Below, one piece after another: positions 46,290 through 57,458 of a DNA stretch of 64,000 nucleotides (its first letter is position 1; the number at the start of each line of letters is the position of its first letter). Location: positions 39,565,037 to 39,629,036 of the forward strand of contig CM037787.1 of NCBI GenBank assembly GCA_021229015.1, in the 5' to 3' direction. The position numbers and the translations under genes are program-made. This DNA is from Solen grandis (taxonomy: Eukaryota > Mollusca > Bivalvia > Adapedonta > Solenidae). The notes below the pieces were generated by a model, which did no database searches, had not been told where the DNA came from, and saw only the letters and a list, made by a program, of their open reading frames with translations.

Positions 46290-47903
46290 TATTCATTTAT
46301 GTCTTTTAAGTTATTAACTCATGAAAAGAAATGGGATAAAAAGTGTAAGAATAAATGAATATATTCTAGTATAATGTAAAAACATACAATTCTTGAGTTG
46401 ATAACAACCTGTCAAATTTCCCAATTTTGTGAGAAACACCCCCCACCAACTTAAAGCATCCTACTTCCGATTCACCAAGATTCATACCCTCCTTGAAAAA
46501 ATGCCAAAAAGCCTGAGTTACTGCCCTTTGATTTTCTTCCTGTATATAATATATGGGGAACATTTCGTTCCGTTGAATATCTCTTGTCAGAATAGAGATA
46601 AAGTTTTCAAACTTGGTAGGTAGATACCTTTTGAGAAGAGGAAGATTTGGATATATTTCCAGGATAATAGGGTCAAGGTCGTTTGCTAAAAATAGATTTT
46701 TTGTTTCTTTCAAAAAACTTCTTTCAGGAGTGAGATATGATGATCAGATTTAGTATATATGTACATTATAGCAAGAGGAAGATTGGGATTGATTTTAAGG
46801 TCAATAGGGTCAAGTTCAAGGTCACTGGTATCAAAAACAGTTTGGCTTGCCTAGGGTGACACTTTAAAACCTGGTTTTGTGTAATTTGACATGTTTCTTG
46901 TTATTAATTATGATTAATCAATGATTACAGGAGTTAATTATGATTTTGCAGGAGTATTGTCCTTTTATTGAATTGTATTGACTCTTTATTGACATATTTG
47001 CAAATATGTCCCCTTTAAGACTGCTTCAAGCTTTTATTATGCAAAAATAAATAAAAACATTTCCTGACTTACTATAGCCAGCAGCCTTGAATCTTGATTT
47101 GGTTTCCTTCACATTTGAAACAGTTGGAAGTATACTTGTATTTTTATAATGACATATAAATGTATATACATGCATTTGTATGCCTTTTATTTGTATCCCT
47201 GCACAGGGCTCTTGATCTTTATTATTTAGTACCTGTACAAGGCACCATTCCCCCAGCCAAAAAGTATGTCCCCCCCACCCCATCTTCAAGCAAAATTCCC
47301 TCTACAAATGAAAATGTAAGAGCACACATAGATAACAAAAACTGTCAAGTTGTAGTATGTGCAGCAAAAATTGCCAAAAATTCCCCCAACAGAAGAAAAT
47401 GACACGAAAATTCCCCCTCCTGAAGGTAGAGGTACAGTTCCCCCAAAACAGAGAGACAACCCTGCTGCATTCCCACATTGATGTGAAATAGCTATTACCA
47501 AGCACTGCTCACAAGCGTTGAGTCTGGTTGTTAGGTGTGGTGGGGGAATGGGATATGCAGGGGGTATCTGTTAGCCTTTAATTTTTGGCTTCCAGTTTTG
47601 GTTTAAATCTCCCTAGTTGCATTAAGAACATAAATACAATCATGAAAGACATGTATATGTCTAATTTCCCTAGAGATTCAAGATCCCCTTGACCCAAACT
47701 GGTAGGGTGCTTGAAATCCCCTTGCAGAAAATGAAGGGGTTGTGTCTCCTAGATGCAAAATCCACAAGGTGCCAGAGTGGTGTGGTAATAGTCCCTACCC
47801 TGAAATTACTGAGTAGTCAAAGTCATGATCAGGTATCTGAGAAAGATTAAAATGTGACCCTGGTGTAAATTGCTTAAGATCAGTAAATAGATACATAATT
47901 ATT
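46290..47903. other. Intron 1, no feature recognised
   Basis: AT-rich intronic DNA. The short open frames on both strands show no family signature. Confidence 0.5.
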
Positions 47904-48118
47904 TTAACCCTTTCCCTCATAGAGGATACCATGAAAAGACCTATGCGAACAGGATAAAACCAGATCAGGTTTTATGCTGTTCGCTGCTCCTCAGTGGTCT
48001 GGAAATGAGGATTTTGTAATTAAATTTGTTAAGGTTTAACTGTGGTTTTCTGCAGATCAGGCTTTATGTGATACCTATTGAGTGCGTCAAAATGAGTCTA
48101 TATGAGGGAAAGGGTTAA
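47904..48118. mobile_element. piggyBac-type MITE, copy A (deleted hairpin)
   Basis: TTAA then CCCTTTCCCTCATA at the left; TATGAGGGAAAGGG then TTAA at the right. A TTAA target duplication with tips starting CCC is the piggyBac superfamily pattern. It is 215 bp long including both TTAA and carries no ORF. It lacks 27 bp of the central palindrome present in copy B. Confidence 0.9.
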
Positions 48119-49456
48119 TCACATCATAAAGTAGCAACAGGTGGATGACACTGAGTACACGTATAGTTGTAACCCCGGTAACGTGAAGCTAATGTGAACC
48201 CTTATTACTTGGAGGTAACCCCATGATTGAATGAAGATTCTGATTGTTTGCTACATCCATTAATAATAGTGTAATACTTATGATAATAATAGTTTAAGAT
48301 GATATAATTTATTCAGTTGTCATTTACAAATAAGGGATTTGCATGAACACCACACCACTTTGAACCTGGAGGATTTTGAATCTAAGGGATTTTGACATCT
48401 CTCTCATTATCGGCCAGGAGATTTTGGAACACCCAACTTCTTTTAGACCTAAGGGATTTTGGATGCCCCCTGGGGTAGGACTTGGTATAATGTGCATGGT
48501 TGGAACATTAAACATAAACAAAGAAATAAAGATGAGTATTTCAGTATTACTTATCAGACAGTAAATAATTCACCCCAATCTTCCCCTCGTTCACATTCCA
48601 CTTTAATAACAATGTATTGAGAGTGGAGATTATGGGTTATATTTTTGATGACAGAAATTTAAGCCCTGTGTTTCCATGACGCTTAAGATTGTCCATTTTG
48701 ACCCCCAAATTATGTAAATTACAGTCGGTATTCGGTTCTTCAAACATGGGTTATCTGAAGCCTTCCCTTTATCTGAATCTAGCCTCCAGTTCCTATTTTT
48801 TCCTTAAATAAGTTAATATAAAGTACAACCCTATATTTGTTTGCTTTATTCAAACATAATCCTTTTTAAGTAAAGTTGGGCCCCCAGCGTACAGTTTAAT
48901 CACCTGTTCACACTTCTTACCTGAACCTGTCTGTCATGTGTTCACCTGATAATGTGTATTCCTGTCAAACTGTTAAGGGGAGATCACTGTAATATGTCTT
49001 CGATACAGCTCACATTGATTGGAATATGATTTTGATTGCCAGTCTGAGTCCCGTAAATTGATCACGTCTGATTAGCTAGAACACGTTGATTAAAGAAATT
49101 CAAAATGAGCTAGTATTCATCATGTGTTAACTTACAGGAGGATGGGAGAAGTATATCACGGTATTATTACAGTCATCTCACTTCTGTGACTGTGAAGTAT
49201 TGCTTCTGCTACATGTGATTATAAATGTACATGAAGAATAACCTTTTTCCTACTACCTGGGTTTAAATCACAGTGATCGGTGCAGAAAAAAGTAAAACAA
49301 AATGGCTGACATGTAAAGCAGTTATAACAACAAACGCCTATTTGTTAAAAACCTATTTACTAATTTATGAAAAATAAATTATTTAATTTAGATTGATTTA
49401 AAGGTAAAATATATATTTTGCTATAACTAAAAAACAAAAAATAAATATTGACAACA
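48119..49456. other. Intron 1, no feature recognised
   Basis: Plain intronic sequence; no gene, repeat or element identified. Confidence 0.5.
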
Positions 49457-49698
49457 TTAACCCTTTCCCTCATAGAGGAAACTATGAAAAGACCAATGCG
49501 AACAGCATAAAACCAGATCAGCCTGCGAGTAACTCGCAGGCTGATCAGGTTTTATGCTGTTCGCTGCACCTCAGTGGTCTGGAAATGAGGACTTTATAAT
49601 TAAATTTGGAAAGGTTTAACTGTGGTTTTCTGCATATCAGGCTTTATGTGGTACCTATTGAGTGCATCAAAATGAGTCTATATGAGGGAAAGGGTTAA
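49457..49698. mobile_element. piggyBac-type MITE, copy B (full hairpin)
   Basis: Same ends as copy A, 242 bp. The centre is a long palindrome: AACAGCATAAAACC, GATCAGCCTGCGAGT and their inverses separated by only a couple of bases. Confidence 0.9.
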
Positions 49699-49878
49699 AG
49701 GATGCCTACAAGCAGTTACATTCGATCTTAATGGACTATTCATACAGATGCTTTTTTTTAATAACTGAGATGCTACTGTACTCCCAAATTTTTCAAAATC
49801 TTTTTATCTGTGTATCAAAGGTCGCATTATCCCCATTAAAAAAAATGAAACCTATTTGAGAAAAATATCATAAATCCT

Positions 49879-49951
49879 GTTTGTTTTTGTTTGCAGGTGG
49901 TATGGAGAGGTAAATCGTGTTTGTTTTTGTTTGCAGGTGGTATGGAGAGGT
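49879..49951 (+). repeat. Tandem duplication of the exon-2 splice acceptor
   Basis: 'TTTGTTTTTGTTTGCAG' followed by GTGGTATGGAGAGGT occurs twice, 38 bp apart. Only the second copy continues into the coding exon. The first is followed after 14 bases by GTAAAT, a weak donor. Confidence 0.9.
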
Positions 49952-50053
49952 CAAATGGGGTCTTGTACCTGCAGTTGCTGACCTACTTCAAGGGTTCTGC
50001 CACCAAAACCTCCTGGGTGATATCCATATTCTCTACCCTCAGGCTCTTCTGTG
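49937..50053 (+). CDS. MCT-like transporter, coding exon 2
   Basis: 117 bases, phase 1 to phase 1. The acceptor is TTTGCAG|GTGGT (second of two tandem copies) and the donor is TGTG|GTGAGT. It encodes 39 residues: GMERSNGVLYLQLLTYFKGS, then 'ATKTSWVISIFSTLRLFCG', the end of helix 1, first external loop and helix 2. TSW followed by a short-residue helix is the usual MCT pattern for this region. It joins exon 1 through a split Gly codon. Confidence 0.9.
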
Positions 50054-50560
50054 GTGAGTTTGGTTGATTGGTAGACTTTTAAAACATTTTCTATGTGTCC
50101 GGATCGATAGTTCTGGAGGGCATAATTGTTATATTGTTATATTGTTTTTGGTCAGTCTGTTTTTTTGTCTGTCTGTCACAAAACTTTAACCTTGATCATA
50201 GCAAGAAGGTCCTCGGAGGCTCCCAACTAAAGCCTCCAAACTTCACAGGTGCATGCACCTTCATGACCTCTACCCACCAGACCCATTTAGAACTAACGGG
50301 GTCAAAGGTCAAGGTCACCCTGACCATAAATAGGTCTAAGGCCTAAAAGGGAGGGGGCGGGCATGACGTTCATTTGAACATAGGTCCACATATCCACATC
50401 AGCATCCCTTGTTTCTCTAGCTCATCTCAGTCTTTTTAGTTTGACTTTTCAAAGAACAGGTAGAGTTATTGCGGTCATCCCAGTGTTGTCATCTATGTCT
50501 GCATCACTAAAAATGTTAAGGTTTTGTTCAACATTGCCATTATCTCCACTATCACTCAGT

Positions 50561-50742
50561 GGGCGCCGTGGTCCAGTGGTAACTTACCCGATTACGGATC
50601 CGAAGGTTGTGGGTTCAAACCCCGTTGGAGGCAAGAATTATTCACGACCTTCCCAGCCGCAAAGTACTGGTCCAACACCGGAACCATCGAGAGGGATTAA
50701 TAAATTGGAAGAACTTGTTTCCCAATCGACGTAAAATAAATG
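50561..50742 (+). mobile_element. tRNA-derived SINE in intron 2
   Basis: GGGCGCCGTGGTCCAGTGG (A box), GGGTTCAAACCCC (B box), 'AAAGTACTGGTCCAAC' body and 'GAAGAACTTGTTTCCCAATC' tail. It is the best-preserved copy in this window of the family at 21,877. Confidence 0.85.
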
Positions 50743-51518
50743 GATGTCCCTCAAACGTACACAGTTTATCATCATGAAACCAACCAGCTGAAATGACAGC
50801 AATACCTTTTGGGGCTTAGGTAAAATAATGTTTGACTGTTTGTACATGTTTAACTGTGCCAGGTAAAATAATGTTTGACTGTACATTTTAACTGTGCCAG
50901 TATTCCCACTGATTACTCTGTACACTTGTACATGTCACTAAAATTTTATCATCATTGAACAATTAGCAGATGTTATAGCAGATCCTCTTGTATATTTGTG
51001 ACCATATTTGCTCCTCTTTGAACTTACACAAATGTTTGGATCCTGTTTAACTTTGTCATCTTTTTTTTGGACTATAGTAAATTTTTGTTAAGATTGTAGT
51101 GCAAGTTCATAATCATCTTTGTAACTAAACTACAGAAATATCATACTTGTGTTGGCAGTCATTGTTTCAAGTCACTGGCCAAGTTTCATAACTCTGGCTA
51201 CCAATTTGACATAATAATAACTTTTGATTGACATTCACAACATATACTGGACTACCAGGGGTATGTTATATTACCCACCAATTTGAATACTTCAGTATGT
51301 TGTCATTATACAGCTTGTGTTGTACAAGGATAAAGGTACAGATCTTATATATTTGGAGTCGAAAGCAAGATACCATGTTACACATATATGGAATTGAATA
51401 ATGCTCAATTTTCAATTTTTCTTATTGACAGTATAATTAAGAAAACGTAATACCCATTATTGTATGTTGTTTAGATGGTTGTGATTTCATGCTCAGTTTT
51501 TCCAAACTTGGTTTTCAG
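50743..51518. other. Intron 2, no feature recognised
   Basis: A 41-bp-scale near-duplicate ('GGTAAAATAATGTTTGACTG') occurs at 50,820 and 50,862. Otherwise plain. Confidence 0.5.
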
Positions 51519-51662
51519 GTCCCATGGCTAGTGCACTGTGTAATAGGTTCTCAGTAAGGACAGTGGTGATGCTGGGTACCGTCCTGTGTACTCTGGGGGT
51601 GCTGGTGTCCGGCTTCTCCACGTCGCTGGAGTTCCTATACTTCAGTTATGGCATCATTGCAG
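51519..51662 (+). CDS. MCT-like transporter, coding exon 3
   Basis: 144 bases, phase 1 to phase 1, TTTTCAG|GTCCC to TGCAG|GTGAGT. Encodes 48 residues starting GPMASALCNRFSVRTVVML and ending 'STSLEFLYFSYGIIAG'. This covers the conserved cytoplasmic loop between helices 2 and 3 (GP...L.NRF..R), helix 3, and the start of helix 4. Length and motif spacing agree with family members. Confidence 0.92.
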
Positions 51663-51881
51663 GTGAGTGACCAGTGGTTATGGTGTGGTTATATTTACTC
51701 AGACTGTCGTTAATTGACCAGCAGTCATTAATGAATTGTGGCTAGACATGTGCTGGTCAAACAACCTTGAGAAAAACATACCTAAGCTATTTCTCCTGTT
51801 GCTGCTGCAAAATAAACTTGAATATTGACCTTGGTACTATTGTTATTAAGGTCAATAAAAAGCCTTTTTTTTTAAGTTTTT

Positions 51882-52310
51882 AGCTCACCTGAGCATAGCT
51901 CAGGGTGAGCTTTTGGGATACTTGATTGTCCATCGTGCGTCGTGCGTCGTCCATCAACAATTTTGATGTTTACACACTAGAGGCCACAATTTTGATCCAA
52001 TCTTCCTCAAACTTGGTCAGAATGTTTGTCTTGATAATATCTTGAACCCTTTCGAAAATGGGTCAGGTTGGATCCAAAAGTAGGTCAGTAGGTCAAATTT
52101 TAGAAAAAACTTGTTTATACTCTGAGGGCAACATTTTTGGTCCAATCATCCTCAAACTTTGGCAGAATGTTTGTCATGATGATATCTTTTGTGGATGGGG
52201 TCAGAAAATTCCTGAACATTGTTTCACCTCATCATCTTATTCTTAGCAATCGTTTGTACAGCAATGAATGATACTTTCTCAGTGAGCGATCTGGCATCTT
52301 GGCCCTCTTG
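51882..52310 (+). mobile_element. HINE family 1 in intron 3
   Basis: AGCTCACCTGAGCATAGCTC and CGTC microsatellite, one-and-a-half cores closely matching the intron-1 copy, TCTCAGTGAGCGATCT, a damaged hairpin (GGCATCTTGGCCC) and TCTTGTT. Several single-base losses relative to the intron-1 copy. Confidence 0.85.
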
Positions 52311-52454
52311 TTATAATTAACTTTGAAATAAAAAAATTGAAATATATACAAATTATGATAAGGACTAGGATTTCCTCAAGTTAGGGGACGGATGAAGCAC
52401 TTTTTTCCAAACACTAAACTCACACCTAAATTATAAATTTTTCCTGAACACCAT

Positions 52455-54186
52455 CTGTACATCCCCACCCATCTGTACACACCCACCCACATACACACTC
52501 GCCCTATCCAGTACACACCCATCCCATCATTACACACTCATCCCATCTGTACACACCCATCCCATCAGTACACACCCATCCCATCTGTACACACCCATCC
52601 CATCTGTACACACCCATCCCACTCTGTCACACTCATCCCATCTGTACACACCCATCCCCCTGTACACACCCATCCCATCTGTACACACCCATTCCATCAG
52701 TACACACCCATCCCATCAGTACACACACTCATCCCATCTTACACACCCATCCCATCTGTACACACCCATCCCATCTGTACACACCCATCCCATCTATACA
52801 CACCCATCCCCTCTGTTCACACTCATCCCATCTGTACACACCCATCCCATCAGTACACACCCATCCCATCAGTACACACTCGTCCCATCAGTACACACCC
52901 ATCCCATCAGTACACACGCATCCCATTTGTACACACCCATCCCATCTATACACACCCATCCCATCTGTACACACCCATCCCACTCTGTAACACCCCATCC
53001 CATCTGTACACACCCATCCCATCTGTACACACCCATCCCATCTGTACACACCCATCCCCCCTGTACACACCCATCCCATCTGTACACACCCATCCCATCT
53101 GTACACACCCATCCCATTTGTACACACCCATCCCATCTATACACACCCATCCCATCTGTACACACCCATCCCATCAGTACACACCCATCCCCTCTATACA
53201 CACCCATCCCATCTGTACACACCCATCCCCCCTGTACACACCCATCCCATCTGTACACACCCATCCCATCTGTACACACCCATCCCATCTGTACACACCC
53301 ATCCCATCTGTACACACCCATCCCATCTGTACACACCCATCCCCCCTTGTACACACCCATCCCATCTGTACACACCCATCCCCTGTACACACCCATCCCA
53401 TCTGTACACACCCATCCCATCAGTACACACCCATCCCATCTGTACACACTCATCCCATCTGTACACACCCATCCCCTGTACACACCCATCCCATCAGTAC
53501 ACACCCATCCCATCTGTACACACCCATCCCATCAGTACACACTCATCCCATCAGTACACACTCATCCCATCTGTACACACCCATCCCCCCTGTACACACC
53601 CATCCCATCTGTACACACCCATCCCATCAGTACACACCCATCCCATCTGTACACACTCATCCCATCTGTATACACCCATCCCCTCTGTACACACTCATCC
53701 CGTCTGTACACACCCATCCCATCAGTACACACCCATCCCATTAGTACACACTCATCCCATCAGTACACACCCATCCCATCAGTACACACTCATCCCATCT
53801 GTACACACCCATCCCATCAGTACACACTCATCCCATCTGTACACACTCATCCCATCAGTACACACCCATCCCATCAGTACACACTCATCCCATCTGTACA
53901 CACCCATCCCCTCTGTACACACTCATCCCATCTGTACACACTCATCCCATCTGTACACACCCATCCCCCCTGTACACACCCATCCCATCAGTACACACCC
54001 ATCCCATCTGTACACACCCATCCCATCAGTACACACCCATCCCATCTGTACACACTCATCCCATCAGTACACACCCATCCCATCTGTACACACCCATCCC
54101 ATCTGTACACATCCATCCCATCTGTACACACCCATCCCATCTGTACACACCCATCCTATCAGTACACACCCATCCCATCTGTACAG
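52455..54186 (+). repeat. 19-bp minisatellite, about 90 units, in intron 3
   Basis: Units of CCCATCTGTACACACCCAT with two frequent variants, CAGT for CTGT and ACTCAT for ACCCAT, and some length variants (CCCCCTG, CCCCTG). As 19 is not a multiple of 3, all frames of both strands read through, creating ORFs up to 430 codons with a 19-residue cycle (THPICTHPSHLYTPIPSV). It lies inside an intron and has no start context, so these are not genes. Confidence 0.95.
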
Positions 54187-54582
54187 TTCTGTTTTGCCAC
54201 TTTGATCTGTCACCGATAAACAAAATAGGGTTAGTATTAAATAAAAACGATTGGCACTTGTTTTAAACCTTTAAATCTCTCAACCAAATAGCCAAAGCCA
54301 CATTCTCGTAGCAGATCGTCAACTTGGTCAATGGACCTTTCTGACCATGCCATTTTATGTGTCTTGTGCATATGTACAAACAATGGGAGATAAACATGGT
54401 GACTTTGAATTAGACCTTTAGATAATTATGTCCCATGTTGTGTAAATTCACTCTGCCTCAGTTTTAGTTTTGAGTTCACACACAGAGTAAAACTGTTAAC
54501 GTAATTATTGAATGGGGTGTACGTAACACCCACCACCCATGTAATTTATATTTTCGCCACACTACCCTACAATTACAAAATA

Positions 54583-55167
54583 CACTGTAAACTCCTTATA
54601 ACACTCCTCGGAACAACGCTGTATCCAATGTAACGCGGATGTCCATGGACCCCTTTTTTTTGTGGAAAAAAATAGCAATTTTCGTATTTTTCGCATGTAT
54701 CATTCTATTGTAGCCGCCATTTTTGTTTACAAACAGCGGTTTCCGGTTATCCGCCGATTACCTGATACGTGTTAGTTTCTCTCACTGTAGGCTAAAAACC
54801 AGTCACACTAGTACACTTAGGTGCGTGAACAATGGTAAACTGTCATAAGTCAAACAGTTAAGAAGCCAATATCGGCTATTTTTCCCCCGACAAATGACAT
54901 GAACCTGTTATGTTTTCGCACTTCAGCACGTGTCAGCGTAATAATGATGGCAAACTGTCATATGTAAAACAATTAAGAGCCCATTATCGTTTACTATACC
55001 GGTACAGTGTAAGCGGGTGGGTGGGGGATGGCTTTACTCGATATAGCATACAGTATAATGTGGATGGGGGGGGGGATTTTAACCTGAAATAGCAATAATG
55101 CGGATTCACATAGAGCGCGGATCACCACCTTGGACCCCCAAACCCGCATTATAAAGAGTTTACAGTG
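54583..55167. mobile_element. pogo/Tigger-type MITE
   Basis: CACTGTAAACTCCTTATAA at the left and TTATAAAGAGTTTACAGTG at the right, each flanked by TA. TA targets with such tips fit the Tc1/mariner-pogo group. The interior contains a diverged direct duplication of about 80 bp (CAATGGTAAACTGTCATAAG near 54,831; ATGGCAAACTGTCATATG near 54,946). No transposase. Confidence 0.8.
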
Positions 55168-55309
55168 TACTCAGACACCCCGTAACCCATCCACCCCTTC
55201 CATACGACCAATTCTTGAACTACCCTTATAAATAGCCAAAGAAATTAAATTTGGATTAGAGATTTTTCATTTCTGGTCAAAATAAGAAAAAATTGTGACA
55301 AAATAAAAA

Positions 55310-55368
55310 TTCGATTTATAGTGAGGAATTTGTTTTAATGAGGTTAGTTTGGCCTGGTTCTACTGTAT
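55310..55368. mobile_element. Isolated pogo-type terminal repeat
   Basis: Read on the minus strand: TACAGTAGAACCAGGCCAAA and onward to CTATAAATCG, resembling a Tigger-like tip. No partner end is visible nearby. Confidence 0.4.
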
Positions 55369-55654
55369 TTAAAGCTTAAAGAATAATTTATAAACCTATA
55401 ATGTTTTGATATGAATTAAGTTGGAAAGGCTACAAAGTAACAATTTGTAACAAGCAGTTTGAATGTGAAATGGTCTCCGGCTGTTGTCAGTACTGCGTAC
55501 ATACTAGTATAACACTGTGAATGTCTCTTTCATGTGAATAATCTAACTACAGTGTGCATGGTGTTTCGAAGAAACCTTTGTGGCGAAATAAACAGAGTCT
55601 GTCCTCATGTTCATGTCTTTATTAACCAATGCGTGGACAAGGATAACTCCCGGT

Positions 55655-55806
55655 CCTTCCTGTATAGTACTTCCTGTATAGTACTTCCTGTATAGTACTT
55701 CCTGTATAGTACTTCCTGTATAGTACTTCCTGTATATAGTACTTCCTGTATAGTACTTCCTGTATAGTACTTCCTGTATATAGTACTTCCTGTATAGTAC
55801 TTCCTA
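55655..55806 (+). repeat. 14-bp minisatellite, left part
   Basis: About ten units of ACTTCCTGTATAGT with some 16-bp units (ACTTCCTGTATATAGT). Continues at 57,001 beyond an inserted element. Confidence 0.95.
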
Positions 55807-57000
55807 TATGCTGTGGATTGTTGGGCGAGTGACGATCCGATCCGATCCACGATCCGGGACTGACGATTCACAGATCGGATCACGAATCACTGGTTTAAAC
55901 CTTAAAGAAAATCCTCAGACAAACAGAACTAACATATAAAGAAATTTAAACAGTTTTATTGATAATAACAAAAGTGAAACCTGTAATGAATATATATGGT
56001 ATGTTTAGACTGAGCAACTCTTTAAGCTCCGCAGTAAAAAACATGGAATTCAAATGCCAAATGATAGGATCCAGTATCATTTGTCTGCTTTGATAAAAAC
56101 GTGTTTATATTCTGCACATAAAATTTGCTTACTTTCAATTTTGGTAACATTTACGAAAACCTACCTGTATTTTTTGACGTCGTATCATTTTTAGGTGATT
56201 TGACAGGTTAGTTGTACCGTCAGTATATGCACCATTTAAGTTGCAGGTTTTACAAATAGCCTTTTTCATCTTGGGTAGAAATACCGAAGTATTTCTACAC
56301 ATTTGATGTGTGCTTCGGTGAATTTCAGTGAAGTTGTTTTTCTTTGCAATGTATACAAATTGCAGACGATTCATTCAGTAAAGTTAACATCAGTTTCGAA
56401 TTTCAAATAATATGGATTACTTACAATATCACTCGATTCTTAAGCTTTATAAACATTAAATCTATTAAATATAATATTCAAAAATTAATTACCAGAATGA
56501 TTTTTGAAACGTGATGTACTTATCAATAATTTACATCCGAATCTTCCTCGACTTACAGCGTTGCTTAGCACTACATGCAGGACGTATTTTCGAATTTTGA
56601 AAAATATGATGAATACTTACGATAATGCTTGATTCTTGATTTAATAATGAATTATATTTTTGGTAACGCTAGACGTTTTTACAGTATGCCGAGATCGTAC
56701 CGATGATTTAAATTCGAATCTTTACTGACGCACAGCATTGCTAGCTCTACATGTTTGTCATATTTTACTTTCGGTTTTGTAAAAACAACTTTGTGTTTGA
56801 AAAACGTCCTTTATATTCACTTTCATTTCATTATATATATATATATATATATATTTCATTTAAGTTTTATAAAAAGTATTTAAGGTAGGTGTTTAAGAAA
56901 AGATCGCGATCCAGCGATCTTCACCGTGGCGAATATTCGTACCCGATTTGCAGACAGAATTCATGGATATTCGAGTACTCGGATACTCGCAGCAGCCCTA
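55807..57000 (-). mobile_element. hAT-type transposon relic with BED finger, inserted in the 14-bp minisatellite
   Basis: The minus-strand frame 56,374-56,135 (79 codons) contains ICKTCN, GTTNLSNHLK, the BED zinc-finger arrangement found at the N-terminus of hAT transposases. The right tip read inward is TAGGGCTGCTGCGAG, a hAT-like end; the left TATGCTGTGGATTGTTGGGC is diverged. The minisatellite sequence ACTTCCTA precedes and ACTTCCTG follows it, fitting an 8-bp hAT target duplication with one change. The catalytic domain is absent. An (AT)n run lies near 56,832-56,852. Confidence 0.65.
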
Positions 57001-57048
57001 ACTTCCTGTATATAGTACTTCCTGTATAGTACTTCCTGTATAGTACTA
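57001..57048 (+). repeat. 14-bp minisatellite, right part
   Basis: Three units of ACTTCCTGTATAGT or the 16-bp variant, evidently once joined to 55,655-55,806. Confidence 0.9.
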
Positions 57049-57086
57049 CCATACATAATACATTACAATACACGCTATAATATATG

Positions 57087-57234
57087 TGTAACAGGTGGTG
57101 AAAAAATCAATGACTCGACAGAGACTCGAACCCAGGGCCTCAGAAATACTGTTCCTGCACTCTACCGACTGAGCTATCTATTCACATGTCTTCTTGCCTA
57201 TTAATTTATCACCAAATACCGGTACCCGGCTACA
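57087..57234 (-). mobile_element. Solo LTR of the tRNA-bearing TRIM
   Basis: A 148-bp minus-strand copy of the LTR at 31,046, about 80-85% alike by eye. A box (TAGCTCAGTCGG), B box (GGTTCGAGTCT), C at anticodon-loop position 33 and a T6 run after the tRNA-like part are all kept. Flanks TATG and TACG may be a worn 4-bp target duplication. Confidence 0.88.
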
Positions 57235-57458
57235 TACGGACCCTATTATCTCCAATAACACTAATCTAAAATAAATCTTCAGAACAATCTCCCTCTTATT
57301 GATTAACTTTGCTTAATCAGTCACTTAAACATTTTTCATCTTTTTCATGAATCTAAATTCTTATTTCAAACAAATCAGATTTTCTAAATCTAAAGACTGA
57401 AAAATTTTAATACAACAAAATATTTTACTTTCTCAAATAATAAAAAAACAACTAATTA

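Noticed and set aside
46366..46713. 115-codon minus-strand ORF in transporter intron 1
   Set aside because: No domain signature, AT-driven composition, antisense within an intron; a chance ORF is the simplest reading.
52869..54219. 430-codon plus-strand and 214-codon minus-strand ORFs in the 19-bp array
   Set aside because: Both strands are equally open, the sequence is a minisatellite inside an intron, and there is no start context or splice support.
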